Assembly: GCF_019693445.1 (NCBI RefSeq)
Contig: NZ_JAHRBL010000013.1
Location: 43,226 to 107,225, forward strand
From: Deinococcus aquaedulcis
GTDB lineage: Bacteria; Deinococcota; Deinococci; Deinococcales; Deinococcaceae
Reading direction: 5' to 3'
Length of the DNA stretch: 64,000 nucleotides
The notes under the pieces are model-generated. The model made no database searches. It saw only the letters and a list, made by a program, of their open reading frames with translations, and was not told where the DNA came from. Each line of letters opens with the position of its first letter. Positions within the stretch are counted from its first letter, which is position 1. Position numbers and translations under genes: made by a program. This document shows, piece after piece, positions 30,257 to 40,162 of this stretch.

Positions 30257-32214
30257 TGCCGCGCACCGCCCCCCGCCCCGCTGCCCAGGATCCCCGCCTA
30301 CTGCGCGCCGTCTGCGACAGCCTGAGTGCCCAGGTGCTGGACGCCGCACTGAGTGAACAGGGTGACCCCGAAGCCGCCTACGAGGTGGTGCTGCCCGATG
30401 AGCTGGAACAGACCCGGTTGGGTGCACTGGCCCGGGGCCTGGAGCTGACCCCCTTTGAAACCGGCGTGGTGGCCCTGGCCCTGGCCACCGAGCTGTACCC
30501 CGAGCGCACCCTGGCTGCCTGCGCCACCGCGCTGCAGCTGGAAGGGCCCTACGCCGGCTTCCTGACCCCCTCGCTGTGCCGGCGCTGGCTGCCAGACCCT
30601 GCTGGGACAGAGGTGGCGGCTTTTCAGCCCGGCGGCGCGCTGTTCCGCTACCACCTGATCGAATTCGGCCAGAGTGTGAATGCCAGCGTGGTGGAGGCCC
30701 TGACCCCGTTGCGCCTGACGGCCGGCGCACTGGCCTACCTGCGCGGCGACGACGGCGCGGCCCTGGAACTGCGCGGCGTGGCGCAGCCGCTGCCCGCCGG
30801 GGGGCTGCTCAGCGACTCGCAGGAGGCGGCGCTACAAACCGCCCGCAAGCACCTGTCGCGCGGGGGCAACGAGCGGGCGGTGCTGCTCTACGGCACCCAG
30901 ACCGCCGCTATGCGCTCGCTGGCCGGGCACCTGCTGGCTGACCCGGTGGGCCCGGCCCTGCTGGTGGACGTGGCGGCCCTGGCCACCCGCCCCGCCGAAG
31001 AGCTGAATGTGATTCTTCGGGCCCTGGAGCGCAGTGGGCGCGTGAACAGTACGCCGTTGGTGCTGGATGCCACCGGGGACGCCCCCGAAGGCCAGACTCT
31101 GGACGACCTGACCGGGCGCGTGCTGGAGGCGGCTACCGGCCTGTGCGTGATGCTGGCGCCCGATCCGCTGCCGCTGGAGTCGGCGCGCGCCATCCTGCCC
31201 CTGGAGGTGCAGGCCCCCACCCCTGCCGAGCAGCGCGAACGCTGGGCCCAGGCGCTGGGCGTGGGCGGCGAGTCCAGTCTGCTGCGCCAGCTGGGTGACC
31301 AGTACCAGCTGAGCCTGGACCGCATTGACACCCTGGCGCGCGAGGCGAGGGCCGCCCTGGCGGCCAATGCTTCGCACGCCGCCCGGCTGGAACGCGCCTG
31401 GGAAGCGGCCCGCACCGCCAACCGCCGCCTGATGGGCTCGCTGGCCCAGCGCATCGAAACCCGGGCAGGCTGGGACGACCTGATCCTGCCCGCCGCCGAC
31501 CGCGCCGCCCTGGAACAGATCGCCGCGCATGTGCGCCACCGCTCGCAGGTGTACGAGGACATGGGCATGGCCCGCCCGGGGCGCGGCCGCTCTATTGCCG
31601 CCCTTTTCAGCGGCCCCAGCGGCACCGGCAAGACCCTCAGCGCCGAGGTGCTGGCGCGCGACCTGAACCTGGACCTGTACCGGGTGGACCTCAGCAGCAC
31701 GGTCAGCAAGTACATCGGGGAAACCGAGAAGAACCTCAAGAAGATTTTCGATGCGGCCGACCAGGGCGGCTGCGTGCTGCTGTTCGACGAGGCCGACAGC
31801 GTGTTTGGCAAACGCGGTGAGGTGCGCGATTCCAATGACCGCTACGCCAACGTGCAGGTGAACTACCTCCTGCAGCGCCTGGAGAGCTTTAACGGGCTGG
31901 CGGTGCTAACCACCAACATGGAAAGCAGCATGGACATCGCCTTTATGCGCCGCCTGCAGTTCGTGATCAACTTCCGTGCGCCGCAGGCCCAGGAACGCGA
32001 GCGGCTGTGGCGCGGGGCCTTTCCCAAGACCCTGGACACCAGCGCCCTGGATTTCCCCAAGCTGGCCGCCGCCGATGTGGCCGGGGGCAACATCCGCAGC
32101 GTGGTGATGAACGCGGTGTTCATGGCCGTGGCGCGCGGCGTCCCCCTGACCCAGCCACTGGTGGAAGAAGCCTTGCACCTCGAATACCGCAAGCTGGGCC
32201 GACTGGTGCTGTAG
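30256..32214 (+). CDS. CIS-associated AAA+ ATPase (Afp15/Pvc15-like)
   Basis: A 652-aa AAA+ ATPase, last gene of the CIS operon. The N-terminal half (about 1-400) is a helical substrate-binding region. The AAA+ module has Walker A GPSGTGKT (453-460), Walker B LLFDEAD (Asp511, Glu512), sensor 1 in AVLTTNMESSMD and an arginine-finger region AFMRRLQFVINFR. Afp15/Pvc15 ATPases of this type are conserved in eCIS and are needed to load or unfold cargo into the particle. The start is ATG at 30256, sharing one base with the upstream stop. It ends 60 bp before a convergent aldehyde dehydrogenase gene, with an imperfect hairpin between. Confidence 0.92.
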   Translation: MPRTAPRPAAQDPRLLRAVCDSLSAQVLDAALSEQGDPEAAYEVVLPDELEQTRLGALARGLELTPFETGVVALALATELYPERTLAACATALQLEGPYAGFLTPSLCRRWLPDPAGTEVAAFQPGGALFRYHLIEFGQSVNASVVEALTPLRLTAGALAYLRGDDGAALELRGVAQPLPAGGLLSDSQEAALQTARKHLSRGGNERAVLLYGTQTAAMRSLAGHLLADPVGPALLVDVAALATRPAEELNVILRALERSGRVNSTPLVLDATGDAPEGQTLDDLTGRVLEAATGLCVMLAPDPLPLESARAILPLEVQAPTPAEQRERWAQALGVGGESSLLRQLGDQYQLSLDRIDTLAREARAALAANASHAARLERAWEAARTANRRLMGSLAQRIETRAGWDDLILPAADRAALEQIAAHVRHRSQVYEDMGMARPGRGRSIAALFSGPSGTGKTLSAEVLARDLNLDLYRVDLSSTVSKYIGETEKNLKKIFDAADQGGCVLLFDEADSVFGKRGEVRDSNDRYANVQVNYLLQRLESFNGLAVLTTNMESSMDIAFMRRLQFVINFRAPQAQERERLWRGAFPKTLDTSALDFPKLAAADVAGGNIRSVVMNAVFMAVARGVPLTQPLVEEALHLEYRKLGRLVL

Positions 32215-32222
32215 GGCGAAGT

Positions 32223-32262
32223 AAGGGGACAGACCAGGGAAGCCTTCCCAGTCCGCCCCCTT
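32223..32262. terminator. Imperfect bidirectional terminator
   Basis: AAGGGG and CCCCTT flank an inner GGGAAG/CTTCCC pairing, with mismatches in between, in the 60-bp gap between the convergent ATPase and aldehyde dehydrogenase genes. It probably ends both transcripts. Confidence 0.5.
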
Positions 32263-32273
32263 CTCTGCCGCTC

Positions 32274-33722
32274 TTACAGGCCCATTGAGATGAACTTGGT
32301 CTCCAGGTACTCGTCCAGGCCCCAGTGCCCGCCCTCGCGGCCCACGCCGCTGTTCTTCATGCCGCCGAAGGGCACATGCGGGGCGCCCGCGCTGGGCACG
32401 CCGTCGTTGATGCCCACAATGCCGTACTCCAGGGCCTCGGCCACGCGCCATGCCCGGCCCAGGTCGCGGGTGTAGGCGTAGGCCGCCAGCCCGTATTCCG
32501 AGGCGTTGGCGAGCCGTAGGGCCTCTTCTTCGGTGTCAAACGGCACCACTGGCGCCACCGGCCCAAAGGTTTCCTCGCGCAGAATGAGGGACTCTGGGTG
32601 CACGTCGGTCAGCACGGTGGGGTGAAAGTACAGCCCCTCTTTCACCGTGCCGCCCACCGTGGCGCGGGCGCCGCGCTGCAGGGCGTCTTGCACCTGGGCC
32701 TGAATCTTGTCCAGGCCGGCCTGTTCCACCACCGGGCCCACGCCGGTGCCTTCAAGCAAGGGGTCGCCAAGCACCAGCTTGCCGGTCAGGCGGGTGAGGA
32801 TGGCCGTAAATTCCTCGGCCACGGCGCGCTGCACGTATACGCGGTTGGTGCTGATGCAGGTTTGCCCGGCGTTGCGGAACTTGCTGCCCACCACCTCGCG
32901 GGCGGCCTTTTCCAGATCGGCGTCCTCGAACACCAGGAAAGGCGCGTGGCCGCCCAGTTCCAGCGACACCCGTTTCAGGGTCTGGGCGGCCTGGGTGTAC
33001 AGCAGGCGGCCCACAGCGGTAGAGCCCGTGAAGGTCAGTTTGCGCACCCGTTCGTCGGCCATGAAGGGCGCGCTGAAGGCCGGGGCGTCGTTAGTGGGCA
33101 GCACCTGCAGGGTGTTCGCCGGGCCGCCCGCCTGCAGCCACAATTCGGCCAGATACAGCGCGGTCATGGGGCTCTGCTCGGCGGGCTTGAGGATCATCAC
33201 GCAGCCGGCGGCCAGGGCGGGCGCGGCCTTGCGGGTGATCATGCCCGCCGGAAAGTTCCAGGGGGTCACGGCGTACACGATGCCCACCGGCTCGGCGTTC
33301 GTGAAGCCGCGCTTGCGGTTCTGGCGCATGGAGATCCGCTCGCCGCTGATGCGCCCGGCTTCCTCAGCGCACCACTCGATAAAGCTGGCGGCGTAATGCA
33401 CCTCGCCGCGCGTCTCGGTGATGGGCTTGCCCATTTCCAGGGTCATCAGGCGGGCCAGCTCTTCCTTGTGCTCGAACATCAGGTCGTGCCAGCGGCGCAG
33501 AATCTGGCCGCGCTGGTACGGATTGACCTGCCGCCACGCGCGCAGGGCCTCTTCGGCGGCGTCAATGGCGCGCCGGGCGTCGTCGGCGGTGCAGTCGGCC
33601 ACCGCGCCAATAGGTTCCAGGGTGCCGGGGTGAATCACCTCGAAAGTGCGGGCGCCGGCGCGCCACTCGCCGTCAAAGTAGGCCTGGGTGCGGGTCACGG
33701 GGTCGTTCAGCAGGACAGTCAT
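32274..33722 (-). CDS. gabD: NAD(P)-dependent succinate-semialdehyde dehydrogenase family protein
   Basis: A 482-aa aldehyde dehydrogenase that oxidises an aldehyde, most likely succinate semialdehyde, to the acid. Family features: TPWNFPAGMITRK (cofactor loop), FTGSTAVGRLL, catalytic Glu in LELGGHAPFLVFEDAD, catalytic Cys in NAGQTCIST and the C-terminal PFGGMKNSGVGREGG. Length is typical of GabD-like enzymes. ATG at 33722 follows AAGGAG. It is monocistronic and divergent from the SDR operon. The substrate is inferred from overall similarity only; other semialdehydes are possible, and a link to the neighbouring acyl-CoA genes is plausible. Confidence 0.85.
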   Translation of the reverse strand: MTVLLNDPVTRTQAYFDGEWRAGARTFEVIHPGTLEPIGAVADCTADDARRAIDAAEEALRAWRQVNPYQRGQILRRWHDLMFEHKEELARLMTLEMGKPITETRGEVHYAASFIEWCAEEAGRISGERISMRQNRKRGFTNAEPVGIVYAVTPWNFPAGMITRKAAPALAAGCVMILKPAEQSPMTALYLAELWLQAGGPANTLQVLPTNDAPAFSAPFMADERVRKLTFTGSTAVGRLLYTQAAQTLKRVSLELGGHAPFLVFEDADLEKAAREVVGSKFRNAGQTCISTNRVYVQRAVAEEFTAILTRLTGKLVLGDPLLEGTGVGPVVEQAGLDKIQAQVQDALQRGARATVGGTVKEGLYFHPTVLTDVHPESLILREETFGPVAPVVPFDTEEEALRLANASEYGLAAYAYTRDLGRAWRVAEALEYGIVGINDGVPSAGAPHVPFGGMKNSGVGREGGHWGLDEYLETKFISMGL

Positions 33723-33903
33723 GGGGCTCCTTGAGGGGGAGGGAAGAGGAAAGCAAACGGGATCACCGCAGCGTAGCGCGCGCTTCGCCCGTCCTGCCCA
33801 GCATCACCGGACGGCGGCCTATCTTTTCCGCCCACGTTCAAAATTGACGTGCGCGTAACTTCCGGCCTATGCTGAACCCACATCTCACCCTGGAGGATGG
33901 TCC

Positions 33904-34680
33904 ATGCCCCTGAAGCAACTGTTTGACCTGAGTGGCAAGGTGGCCCTGGTGACCGGCGGCAGCCGGGGCCTGGGCCTGCAAATCGCCGAGGCCCTGGGCG
34001 AGTACGGCGCCCACGTGGTGCTCACCGCCCGCAAGGCCCACGAACTCGAAGAAGCGGCCGCCCACCTGCGCACGCAGGGCAGCACGGTGCATGTGCTGCC
34101 CTGCGACCTCTCGGCCCTGGACACCATTGACGCTGCCGTAGAGGGCCTGCTGGCCGAGGTGGGGCACATTGACATTCTGGTGAACAACGCCGGGGCCACC
34201 TGGGGCGCGCCCACCACCGAGCACCCGCTGGAGGCGTGGCAGAAGGTCATGAATGTCAATGTCAACGGCGCCTTTGTGCTGACCCAGAGCGTGCTGCGCC
34301 GCTCCATGCTGCCGCGTGGCTGGGGCCGCATCATCAATGTGGCCTCGGTGGCGGGGCTGCAGGGCAACGACCCCCGCATGGTGCCCACCCTGGCCTACAA
34401 CACCAGCAAGGGGGCCCTGGTGAACTTCACCCGCGCCCTGGCCGCCGAATTCGCCGCGCAGGGCATCACGGTGAACAGCATCTGCCCCGGCTACTTTCCC
34501 ACCAAGATGACCAAGGGCACCCTGGCCTACGGCGAGGCGGCCATTCTGGAGCACACCCCCATGCGCCGGCTGGGCGGCGACGAGGACCTCAAGGGCCTCG
34601 CCCTGTTGCTCGCCAGCGACGCCGGGGCGTACATCACGGGGCAGAACATCGCCGTGGACGGCGGAATCACGGCCGTATGA
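33904..34680 (+). CDS. SDR family oxidoreductase
   Basis: A 258-aa short-chain dehydrogenase/reductase. The NAD(P)-binding motif TGGSRGLG lies at about 18-25, NNAGATWG at about 96-103, and the YxxxK motif (YNTSK) with catalytic Ser in INVASVAG follows. The C-terminal GQNIAVDGGITAV closes the family fold. The nearest named types are gluconate 5-dehydrogenase or 3-oxoacyl reductase-like enzymes; the substrate is not determined. A GGAGG site precedes ATG at 33904. The stop overlaps the MaoC start by 4 nt, so reductase and hydratase are probably made together for acyl-CoA chemistry. Confidence 0.9.
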   Translation: MPLKQLFDLSGKVALVTGGSRGLGLQIAEALGEYGAHVVLTARKAHELEEAAAHLRTQGSTVHVLPCDLSALDTIDAAVEGLLAEVGHIDILVNNAGATWGAPTTEHPLEAWQKVMNVNVNGAFVLTQSVLRRSMLPRGWGRIINVASVAGLQGNDPRMVPTLAYNTSKGALVNFTRALAAEFAAQGITVNSICPGYFPTKMTKGTLAYGEAAILEHTPMRRLGGDEDLKGLALLLASDAGAYITGQNIAVDGGITAV

Positions 34681-35126
34681 AGCCCGCCGAACTGGCCGCG
34701 CACCTGGGGCAAGAGGTGGCGTGCTCCGGCTGGGTAGAGGTGACGCAGGCCCGCATTGACGCCTTTGCCCACGCCACGGGCGACCACCAGTTCATTCACA
34801 CCGACCCCGTGCGCGCGGCGGCCGGTCCCTTTGGCACCACCATCGCCCACGGCTTTCTGACCCTGTCGCTGCTGGCCGGTGAATTCATGACCCAGGGCGG
34901 GGTGCCTGCCCTTGAAGGCGCCCGGCTGGTCGTGAACTATGGCCTCAACCGCGTGCGGTTTATTACCCCCGTCCGCGCCGGGGCCCGGCTGCGCACCCGC
35001 GCCGTGCTGCAGGCTGTACAGGAGGGCAAAGGCCACGTGCAGCTCACCCTGGGCAACACCATTGAGATCGAAGGTGAGGCCCGGCCTGCCTGCACCGCCG
35101 AGGTGGTGTACCGGATTTTCCTGTGA
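34677..35126 (+). CDS. MaoC family (R)-hydratase
   Basis: A 149-aa single hot-dog enoyl-CoA hydratase of the MaoC type. The catalytic motif reads FAHATGDHQFIHTDP (Asp and His about residues 37-42), followed by FGTTIAHGFLTLSLL. These two segments are the hallmark of (R)-specific hydratases such as PhaJ. The start is ATG at 34677, giving a 4-nt overlap with the SDR gene; the frame is open further upstream, but that part is a shadow of the SDR. It hydrates trans-2-enoyl-CoA or dehydrates the 3-hydroxy form, matching the SDR partner. Confidence 0.92.
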   Translation: MKPAELAAHLGQEVACSGWVEVTQARIDAFAHATGDHQFIHTDPVRAAAGPFGTTIAHGFLTLSLLAGEFMTQGGVPALEGARLVVNYGLNRVRFITPVRAGARLRTRAVLQAVQEGKGHVQLTLGNTIEIEGEARPACTAEVVYRIFL

Positions 35127-35713
35127 GACGCCTGACCAACCGCAAAAAACTGCGCGGCGGCCACACCCAGTTGCGGCGGGTGGCCCGCTGGCGTGCACAG
35201 CATCTGGAACCCGATTGGTCTGCCCTGGAGCACTTCGGCGTGACGTACGTCAAGCTCTGGGTGGACCCCTGGTTCCGCTTTCCCTGCCGCGAGCCGCCCG
35301 CGTGGGTGCGGCGCGAACTGCTGGCCGGGCTGCTGGACATTCACGCCGCCTGGGCCCGCGCCGCTGCGGGCCGCAACGACGTGGCGTATCTGGCGCTGTG
35401 GCTGGGTTGGCCCCACTTCGTGGATTCGCAGGTGGTGATGGCCTCGCCCGAGCGGGCGCAGATGTACCGCACCATGTTCACGCCCGCCGAGCCCCGGCCG
35501 CTGCCGCCTGGGCTGGCCCTGCAGGACCCGCGACTGGACACGCTGCAGTGGCAGACCGGTCTGGACGAGGTCTTCCTGAGCAGCGAGGAGGTGGCCGCAC
35601 GGCTCTCGTGGCTGCGCCGCCCCCACCGTGTCCTGACCCTGGATGTGGGCGAACCGCTGTACGCCCTGCAGCGCGGCCATGTCTGGGTGGGCCGCCAAGG
35701 AGGAGAGGCATGA
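35123..35713 (+). CDS. DUF3916-like protein
   Basis: A 196-aa protein of unknown function. The N-terminus is strongly basic (RRLTNRKKLRGGHTQLRR), and the middle segment WLGWPHFVDSQVVMASPERA with a preceding FRFPCREPPAWVRRELL resembles DUF3916 from memory. The C-terminus is divergent. GTG at 35123 overlaps the MaoC stop by 4 nt and the stop overlaps the macro-domain start by 4 nt, so it is in a tightly coupled run. There is no signal peptide or membrane segment. No function is proposed. Confidence 0.65.
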   Translation: MRRLTNRKKLRGGHTQLRRVARWRAQHLEPDWSALEHFGVTYVKLWVDPWFRFPCREPPAWVRRELLAGLLDIHAAWARAAAGRNDVAYLALWLGWPHFVDSQVVMASPERAQMYRTMFTPAEPRPLPPGLALQDPRLDTLQWQTGLDEVFLSSEEVAARLSWLRRPHRVLTLDVGEPLYALQRGHVWVGRQGGEA

Positions 35714-36207
35714 CCATCGTGTACGTGACGGGCGACGCCACCCAGCCGCAGGGCGAGGGTCCAAAGCTGCTGGTGCATGTATGTAACGACATCGGTGCCT
35801 GGGGCCGGGGGTTTGTGCTGGCGCTCTCCAAGCGTTTCCCCACTCCCGAAGCGGAATTCAAACGCTGGGCCGCTGGAGAGACCGGGCACCCCTACGCCCT
35901 GGGCGAGGTGCAGTTTGTGCCGGTGGCGCCGGACCTCGTCGTCGCCAATCTCGTGGGGCAGCACAACATCGCCCGCAAAAGCAGGCCCACCGCCCAGCCC
36001 CCGGTGCGCTACGAAGCGATTCGCGCTGGGCTGGCGAGGGTGCGCCTGGAGGCCGGGCGCCTGGGCGCCAGCGTCCACATGCCCCGGATTGGTGCGGGGG
36101 TGGCGGGCGGCGACTGGGCGGTGATCGCGCCCATCATCGAAGACGAGCTGACCCGTCACGGCGTGTCTGTGACTGTCTATGACCTGCCGGTCCAGGCCCC
36201 CCAGTGA
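35710..36207 (+). CDS. Macro domain protein (Poa1p-like)
   Basis: A 165-aa macro domain protein, a fold that binds ADP-ribose and often removes it or its derivatives. Key segments: the N-terminal IVYVTGDATQP, LLVHVCNDIGAWGRGFVLAL (substrate-binding loop with Asn and Asp), VVANLVGQHNIA, and the phosphate loop MPRIGAGVAGGDW. This pattern matches the Poa1p-type ADP-ribose-1''-phosphate phosphatase branch. ATG at 35710 has GGAG upstream and overlaps the previous stop by 4 nt. The gene lies in a run of small unrelated proteins, so a role in NAD/ADP-ribose housekeeping or in countering ADP-ribosylation are both possible. Confidence 0.87.
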   Translation: MTIVYVTGDATQPQGEGPKLLVHVCNDIGAWGRGFVLALSKRFPTPEAEFKRWAAGETGHPYALGEVQFVPVAPDLVVANLVGQHNIARKSRPTAQPPVRYEAIRAGLARVRLEAGRLGASVHMPRIGAGVAGGDWAVIAPIIEDELTRHGVSVTVYDLPVQAPQ

Positions 36208-36548
36208 GTCGCGGCGCCGTCTATACCCTGGAAATGACCGGCGTGGTCCTGGGCACCCTGACCGTCACCGACACCGACATGTTCGCTCTTCGTGGCCGCT
36301 TCGAGGCCACCCCGGCGTTCGAACCCTACCGCGCCCTCTTCGAAGAGGATGCCCGGTGGGCCGAGCGGGTGGCCGACGACGACTCGCCGGCAGTGCTGGC
36401 GCAGGCCGAAGCCAGCCTGGAACGGATTCTGGCCCTGGGGCTGGTGCTGCGCGGCCCACGCGGCACCGGCTACCGCGACATGCTGCTGAGCATTGAGGGC
36501 GACCGGGCGGGCTTCCGGCCGCTCCACCCGGAAGAGGAGCCGCTGTGA
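36204..36548 (+). CDS. Small protein of unknown function (114 aa)
   Basis: A 114-aa acidic protein with no recognised family. The N-terminal YTLEMTGVVLGTLTVTDTDM and RGRFEATPAFEPYRALF look like a small beta-alpha domain, followed by a helix rich in Ala and Glu and a final LVLRGPRGTGYRDMLLSIEG strand pair. GTG at 36204 and the stop at 36548 both overlap neighbours by 4 nt, which supports it being real. No signal peptide or membrane segment. No function is proposed. Confidence 0.7.
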   Translation: MSRGAVYTLEMTGVVLGTLTVTDTDMFALRGRFEATPAFEPYRALFEEDARWAERVADDDSPAVLAQAEASLERILALGLVLRGPRGTGYRDMLLSIEGDRAGFRPLHPEEEPL

Positions 36549-36970
36549 GTGGGGACAGAGAGGGCGTGCGGGTTGAGCTTGGCCTGCTGCTGGATTTCCC
36601 AGCGGTGATCGTCTGTTCGCCCTCTGGGGTCATCTACGCCCAGCAAGCCTGCGGCACCGTGTGTCTTCAGCCGGAGCAGGAAGGGTTCCTGGTGCCTCTC
36701 TCCGACGAACTTGGCCGACTCAGAGAAGCCCTGGAGGGTCATTTTGCCGCGCCGCCATACAGAGGTACAGGTTTCGCAGTCATTCAAACGGCGGGAGAGT
36801 ACTGGCGAGGGATCGCGCCCGAGACAGCCCAGTGGCTCGATACAGACGTGTTGCCTCCCTGGATTCGTGTGGACCGACAGAAACTGCGCGACTCCTACGA
36901 GGCGTGGATCTGGGTCGAGGTTCACAGCGAGCAGGACCCCCTGCCTGCTTTCGTCAGCCCCGAGCCTTGA
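36545..36970 (+). CDS. DUF6210-like protein
   Basis: A 141-aa protein. The pattern VIVCSPSGVIYAQQACGTVC followed by LQPEQEGFLVPLSDEL and a C-terminal SYEAWIWVEVHSE resembles DUF6210 from memory; its function is unknown. The start GTG at 36545 overlaps the previous stop by 4 nt. By eye the base composition is somewhat less GC-biased than in the flanking metabolic genes. This ends the run of overlapping small genes; 60 bp without a gene follow before the acyl-CoA dehydrogenase. Confidence 0.65.
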   Translation: MSGDREGVRVELGLLLDFPAVIVCSPSGVIYAQQACGTVCLQPEQEGFLVPLSDELGRLREALEGHFAAPPYRGTGFAVIQTAGEYWRGIAPETAQWLDTDVLPPWIRVDRQKLRDSYEAWIWVEVHSEQDPLPAFVSPEP

Positions 36971-37030
36971 TCCGGCGTGCTGGTCTGGGGCAACAGCGAT
37001 TGAAAGCAGTTCTTGAAGGAGAAACTCCCT

Positions 37031-38266
<1,236 letters not shown>

Positions 38267-38268
38267 AG

Positions 38269-39036
38269 ATGGAGATGCCGGGCAAAATCATCGTGGTCAC
38301 CGGAGCGGCCTCCGGGATTGGGCTGGCGCTGGCCACGCGCTTTGTGCAGGAGGGGGCCACCGTCGTAGCCGCTGACCGGAACGCGGCGCAGGGTGCCCGG
38401 GCCGCCGCCAACATTGGCGCCCGCTTCGTGGCCGCCGACGTGGGCACCGAGGCAGGCGTGCAGGGCCTGATCGAGGGCGTGCTGGCCCATGAAGGGCGCA
38501 TTGATCTCTTCTGCTCTAACGCCGGTGTGGCGATAGGGGAGGGCCCCGAATCGCCCGATGCCCAGTGGGACCTCAGCCACCGGGTGAACGTCATGAGCCA
38601 CGTGTGGGCGGCCCGGCACCTGCTGCCGCACATGCTGGCGCGCGGCGAGGGCTACCTGCTGAATACGGCTTCGGCGGCGGGGCTGCTCACTGAACTGCAT
38701 TCGGCGCCCTACGCCGTCAGCAAGCACGGCGCGCTGGCCCTGGCCGAATGGCTGGCAATCACCTACGGCGACCGGGGCATCCGCGTGGCCTGTCTGTGCC
38801 CGGAAGGGGTGTGGACCCCCATGATCGCGCACGCGCCGCTGCTGCAGCAGACCGCTATCACCACCGATGAACTGGTGGACAAGACCCTGGCCGCCCTGCG
38901 AGCCGAGGCCTTTCTGATCACCACCCACCCCACCACCCTGAAGGGCTTTGCGCTCAAGGCCGCCGACTACGACGGCTGGATTGCGCGAATGCGCGCCCTG
39001 CGCACGAAGGCCATGACCCTGCTGGGGAAGGCGTGA
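38269..39036 (+). CDS. SDR family oxidoreductase (LvaD-like context)
   Basis: A 255-aa short-chain dehydrogenase with TGAASGIGLAL (about residues 11-21), the active-site Tyr/Lys as YAVSKHGALALAEW, and a preceding LNTASAAGLL segment with the catalytic Ser. The acidic residue after the second strand (AADRN) suggests NAD(H). It starts 2 nt after the acyl-CoA dehydrogenase stop. In Lva-type clusters an SDR interconverts 4-oxo- and 4-hydroxyacyl-CoA, which would fit here; other alcohol substrates are possible. Confidence 0.9.
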   Translation: MEMPGKIIVVTGAASGIGLALATRFVQEGATVVAADRNAAQGARAAANIGARFVAADVGTEAGVQGLIEGVLAHEGRIDLFCSNAGVAIGEGPESPDAQWDLSHRVNVMSHVWAARHLLPHMLARGEGYLLNTASAAGLLTELHSAPYAVSKHGALALAEWLAITYGDRGIRVACLCPEGVWTPMIAHAPLLQQTAITTDELVDKTLAALRAEAFLITTHPTTLKGFALKAADYDGWIARMRALRTKAMTLLGKA

Positions 39037-39067
39037 GGGCTGGCCGCTGGGCCCTGGAGTGCCGCCA

Positions 39068-40162
39068 GTGACCCGCCCTGAGACGACGCCGGTTCGCCCC
39101 GGTGAGCAACTTCCCCTGGAGGCCCTGCGCGAAGCCCTGCGGGGCCGCGTGCCGGGCGACGTGGACGCCCTGCAGGTCGAGCAGTTTCCAGGCGGCTTTT
39201 CCAACCTCACCTACCTGCTGCGCCTGGGCGGCACCGAATACGTGCTGCGCCGGGCGCCGCTGGGTCCCGTGGCGCCCGGCGCCCACGATATGGCGCGGGA
39301 GGCGGCCCTCCTGTCCCGCATTCACCCGGTGCTGCCAGTGGCTCCGCGCCCGGTGCTCGTGGTCGAGGATGAGACGGTGCTGGGCCGCCCCTTCTACCTG
39401 ATGGAACGCCGCCGGGGCGTGGTGGTGCGCACGGCCCTGCCCCCCGAGTACGTGGCCCGCCCGGAAGCCCCCGCGCAGCTCTCGGCCGCACTGATTGGCA
39501 CGCTGGCCGACCTGCACGCCGTAGATATTGACGCCGCTGGCCTGCGCGCCATTGGCCGCCCCGAGGGCTTTAACGCGCGGCAGGTGGAAGGATGGTCCGG
39601 CCGCTGGCGCCGCGCCCGCACCGCCCTGCAGGGAAGCGGCGACCTGCCTGACACCCTGCCCGACGAAAGGGTCATGGCGTGGCTGCAGGCCCACACCCCC
39701 ACAGAAAGCGCGCACACCCTGGTGCACAACGATTTCAAGCTGGACAACCTGATGTTCGACCCCCAGGACCCCGGGCGCGTGACGGCCCTGCTGGACTGGG
39801 AGATGACCACGGTGGGCGACCCCCTGGTGGACCTGGGCCTGACCCTGACCTACTGGACGCTGCCGGAGCTGCCCGGCGGCGCCCCAAACCGGGTGGGCGC
39901 GGCGGCCCCCGGTTTCCTGGGCCGCGACGAACTGGTGGCGCACTACGAAGCCCGCCTTGCTCGTCATGTGACGAGCAGCCTGCCGTGGTACGAGGTGCTG
40001 GGGCATTTCAAGCTGGCGGTGATCGTGCTGCAGATCTTCGCCCGTTACCGGGCCGGCCAGACCCAGGACCCCCGCTTCGCCCCCCTGGCCGCCCAGGCCG
40101 CGTGGCTGATCACCGAAGCGCAGCGCCGTATTGACCGGGTGGGTCCGCCCGCCCATGGCTGA
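39068..40162 (+). CDS. APH-like phosphotransferase (LvaA/ACAD10-11 kinase-like)
   Basis: A 364-aa protein of the aminoglycoside phosphotransferase/ACAD10-11 N-terminal kinase family. Motifs: QFPGGFSNLTYLLRLGGTEYV (phosphate loop and Lys/Arg strand), the Brenner-type LVHNDFKLDNLMFD with catalytic Asp, and LLDWEMTTVGDPLVDLGL with the metal-binding Asp. The start is taken as GTG at 39068, 9 nt after GGAG; GTG at 39059 is also in frame. In Lva-type pathways this kinase phosphorylates the 4-hydroxy group of an acyl-CoA. The small partner LvaB, needed in the Pseudomonas system, is not recognised nearby. Confidence 0.88.
   Translation: MTRPETTPVRPGEQLPLEALREALRGRVPGDVDALQVEQFPGGFSNLTYLLRLGGTEYVLRRAPLGPVAPGAHDMAREAALLSRIHPVLPVAPRPVLVVEDETVLGRPFYLMERRRGVVVRTALPPEYVARPEAPAQLSAALIGTLADLHAVDIDAAGLRAIGRPEGFNARQVEGWSGRWRRARTALQGSGDLPDTLPDERVMAWLQAHTPTESAHTLVHNDFKLDNLMFDPQDPGRVTALLDWEMTTVGDPLVDLGLTLTYWTLPELPGGAPNRVGAAAPGFLGRDELVAHYEARLARHVTSSLPWYEVLGHFKLAVIVLQIFARYRAGQTQDPRFAPLAAQAAWLITEAQRRIDRVGPPAHG

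Noticed and set aside
6875..32214. Prophage tail module
   Set aside because: No head, packaging, lysis or integration genes, while an AAA+ ATPase and DUF4157 point to an eCIS.
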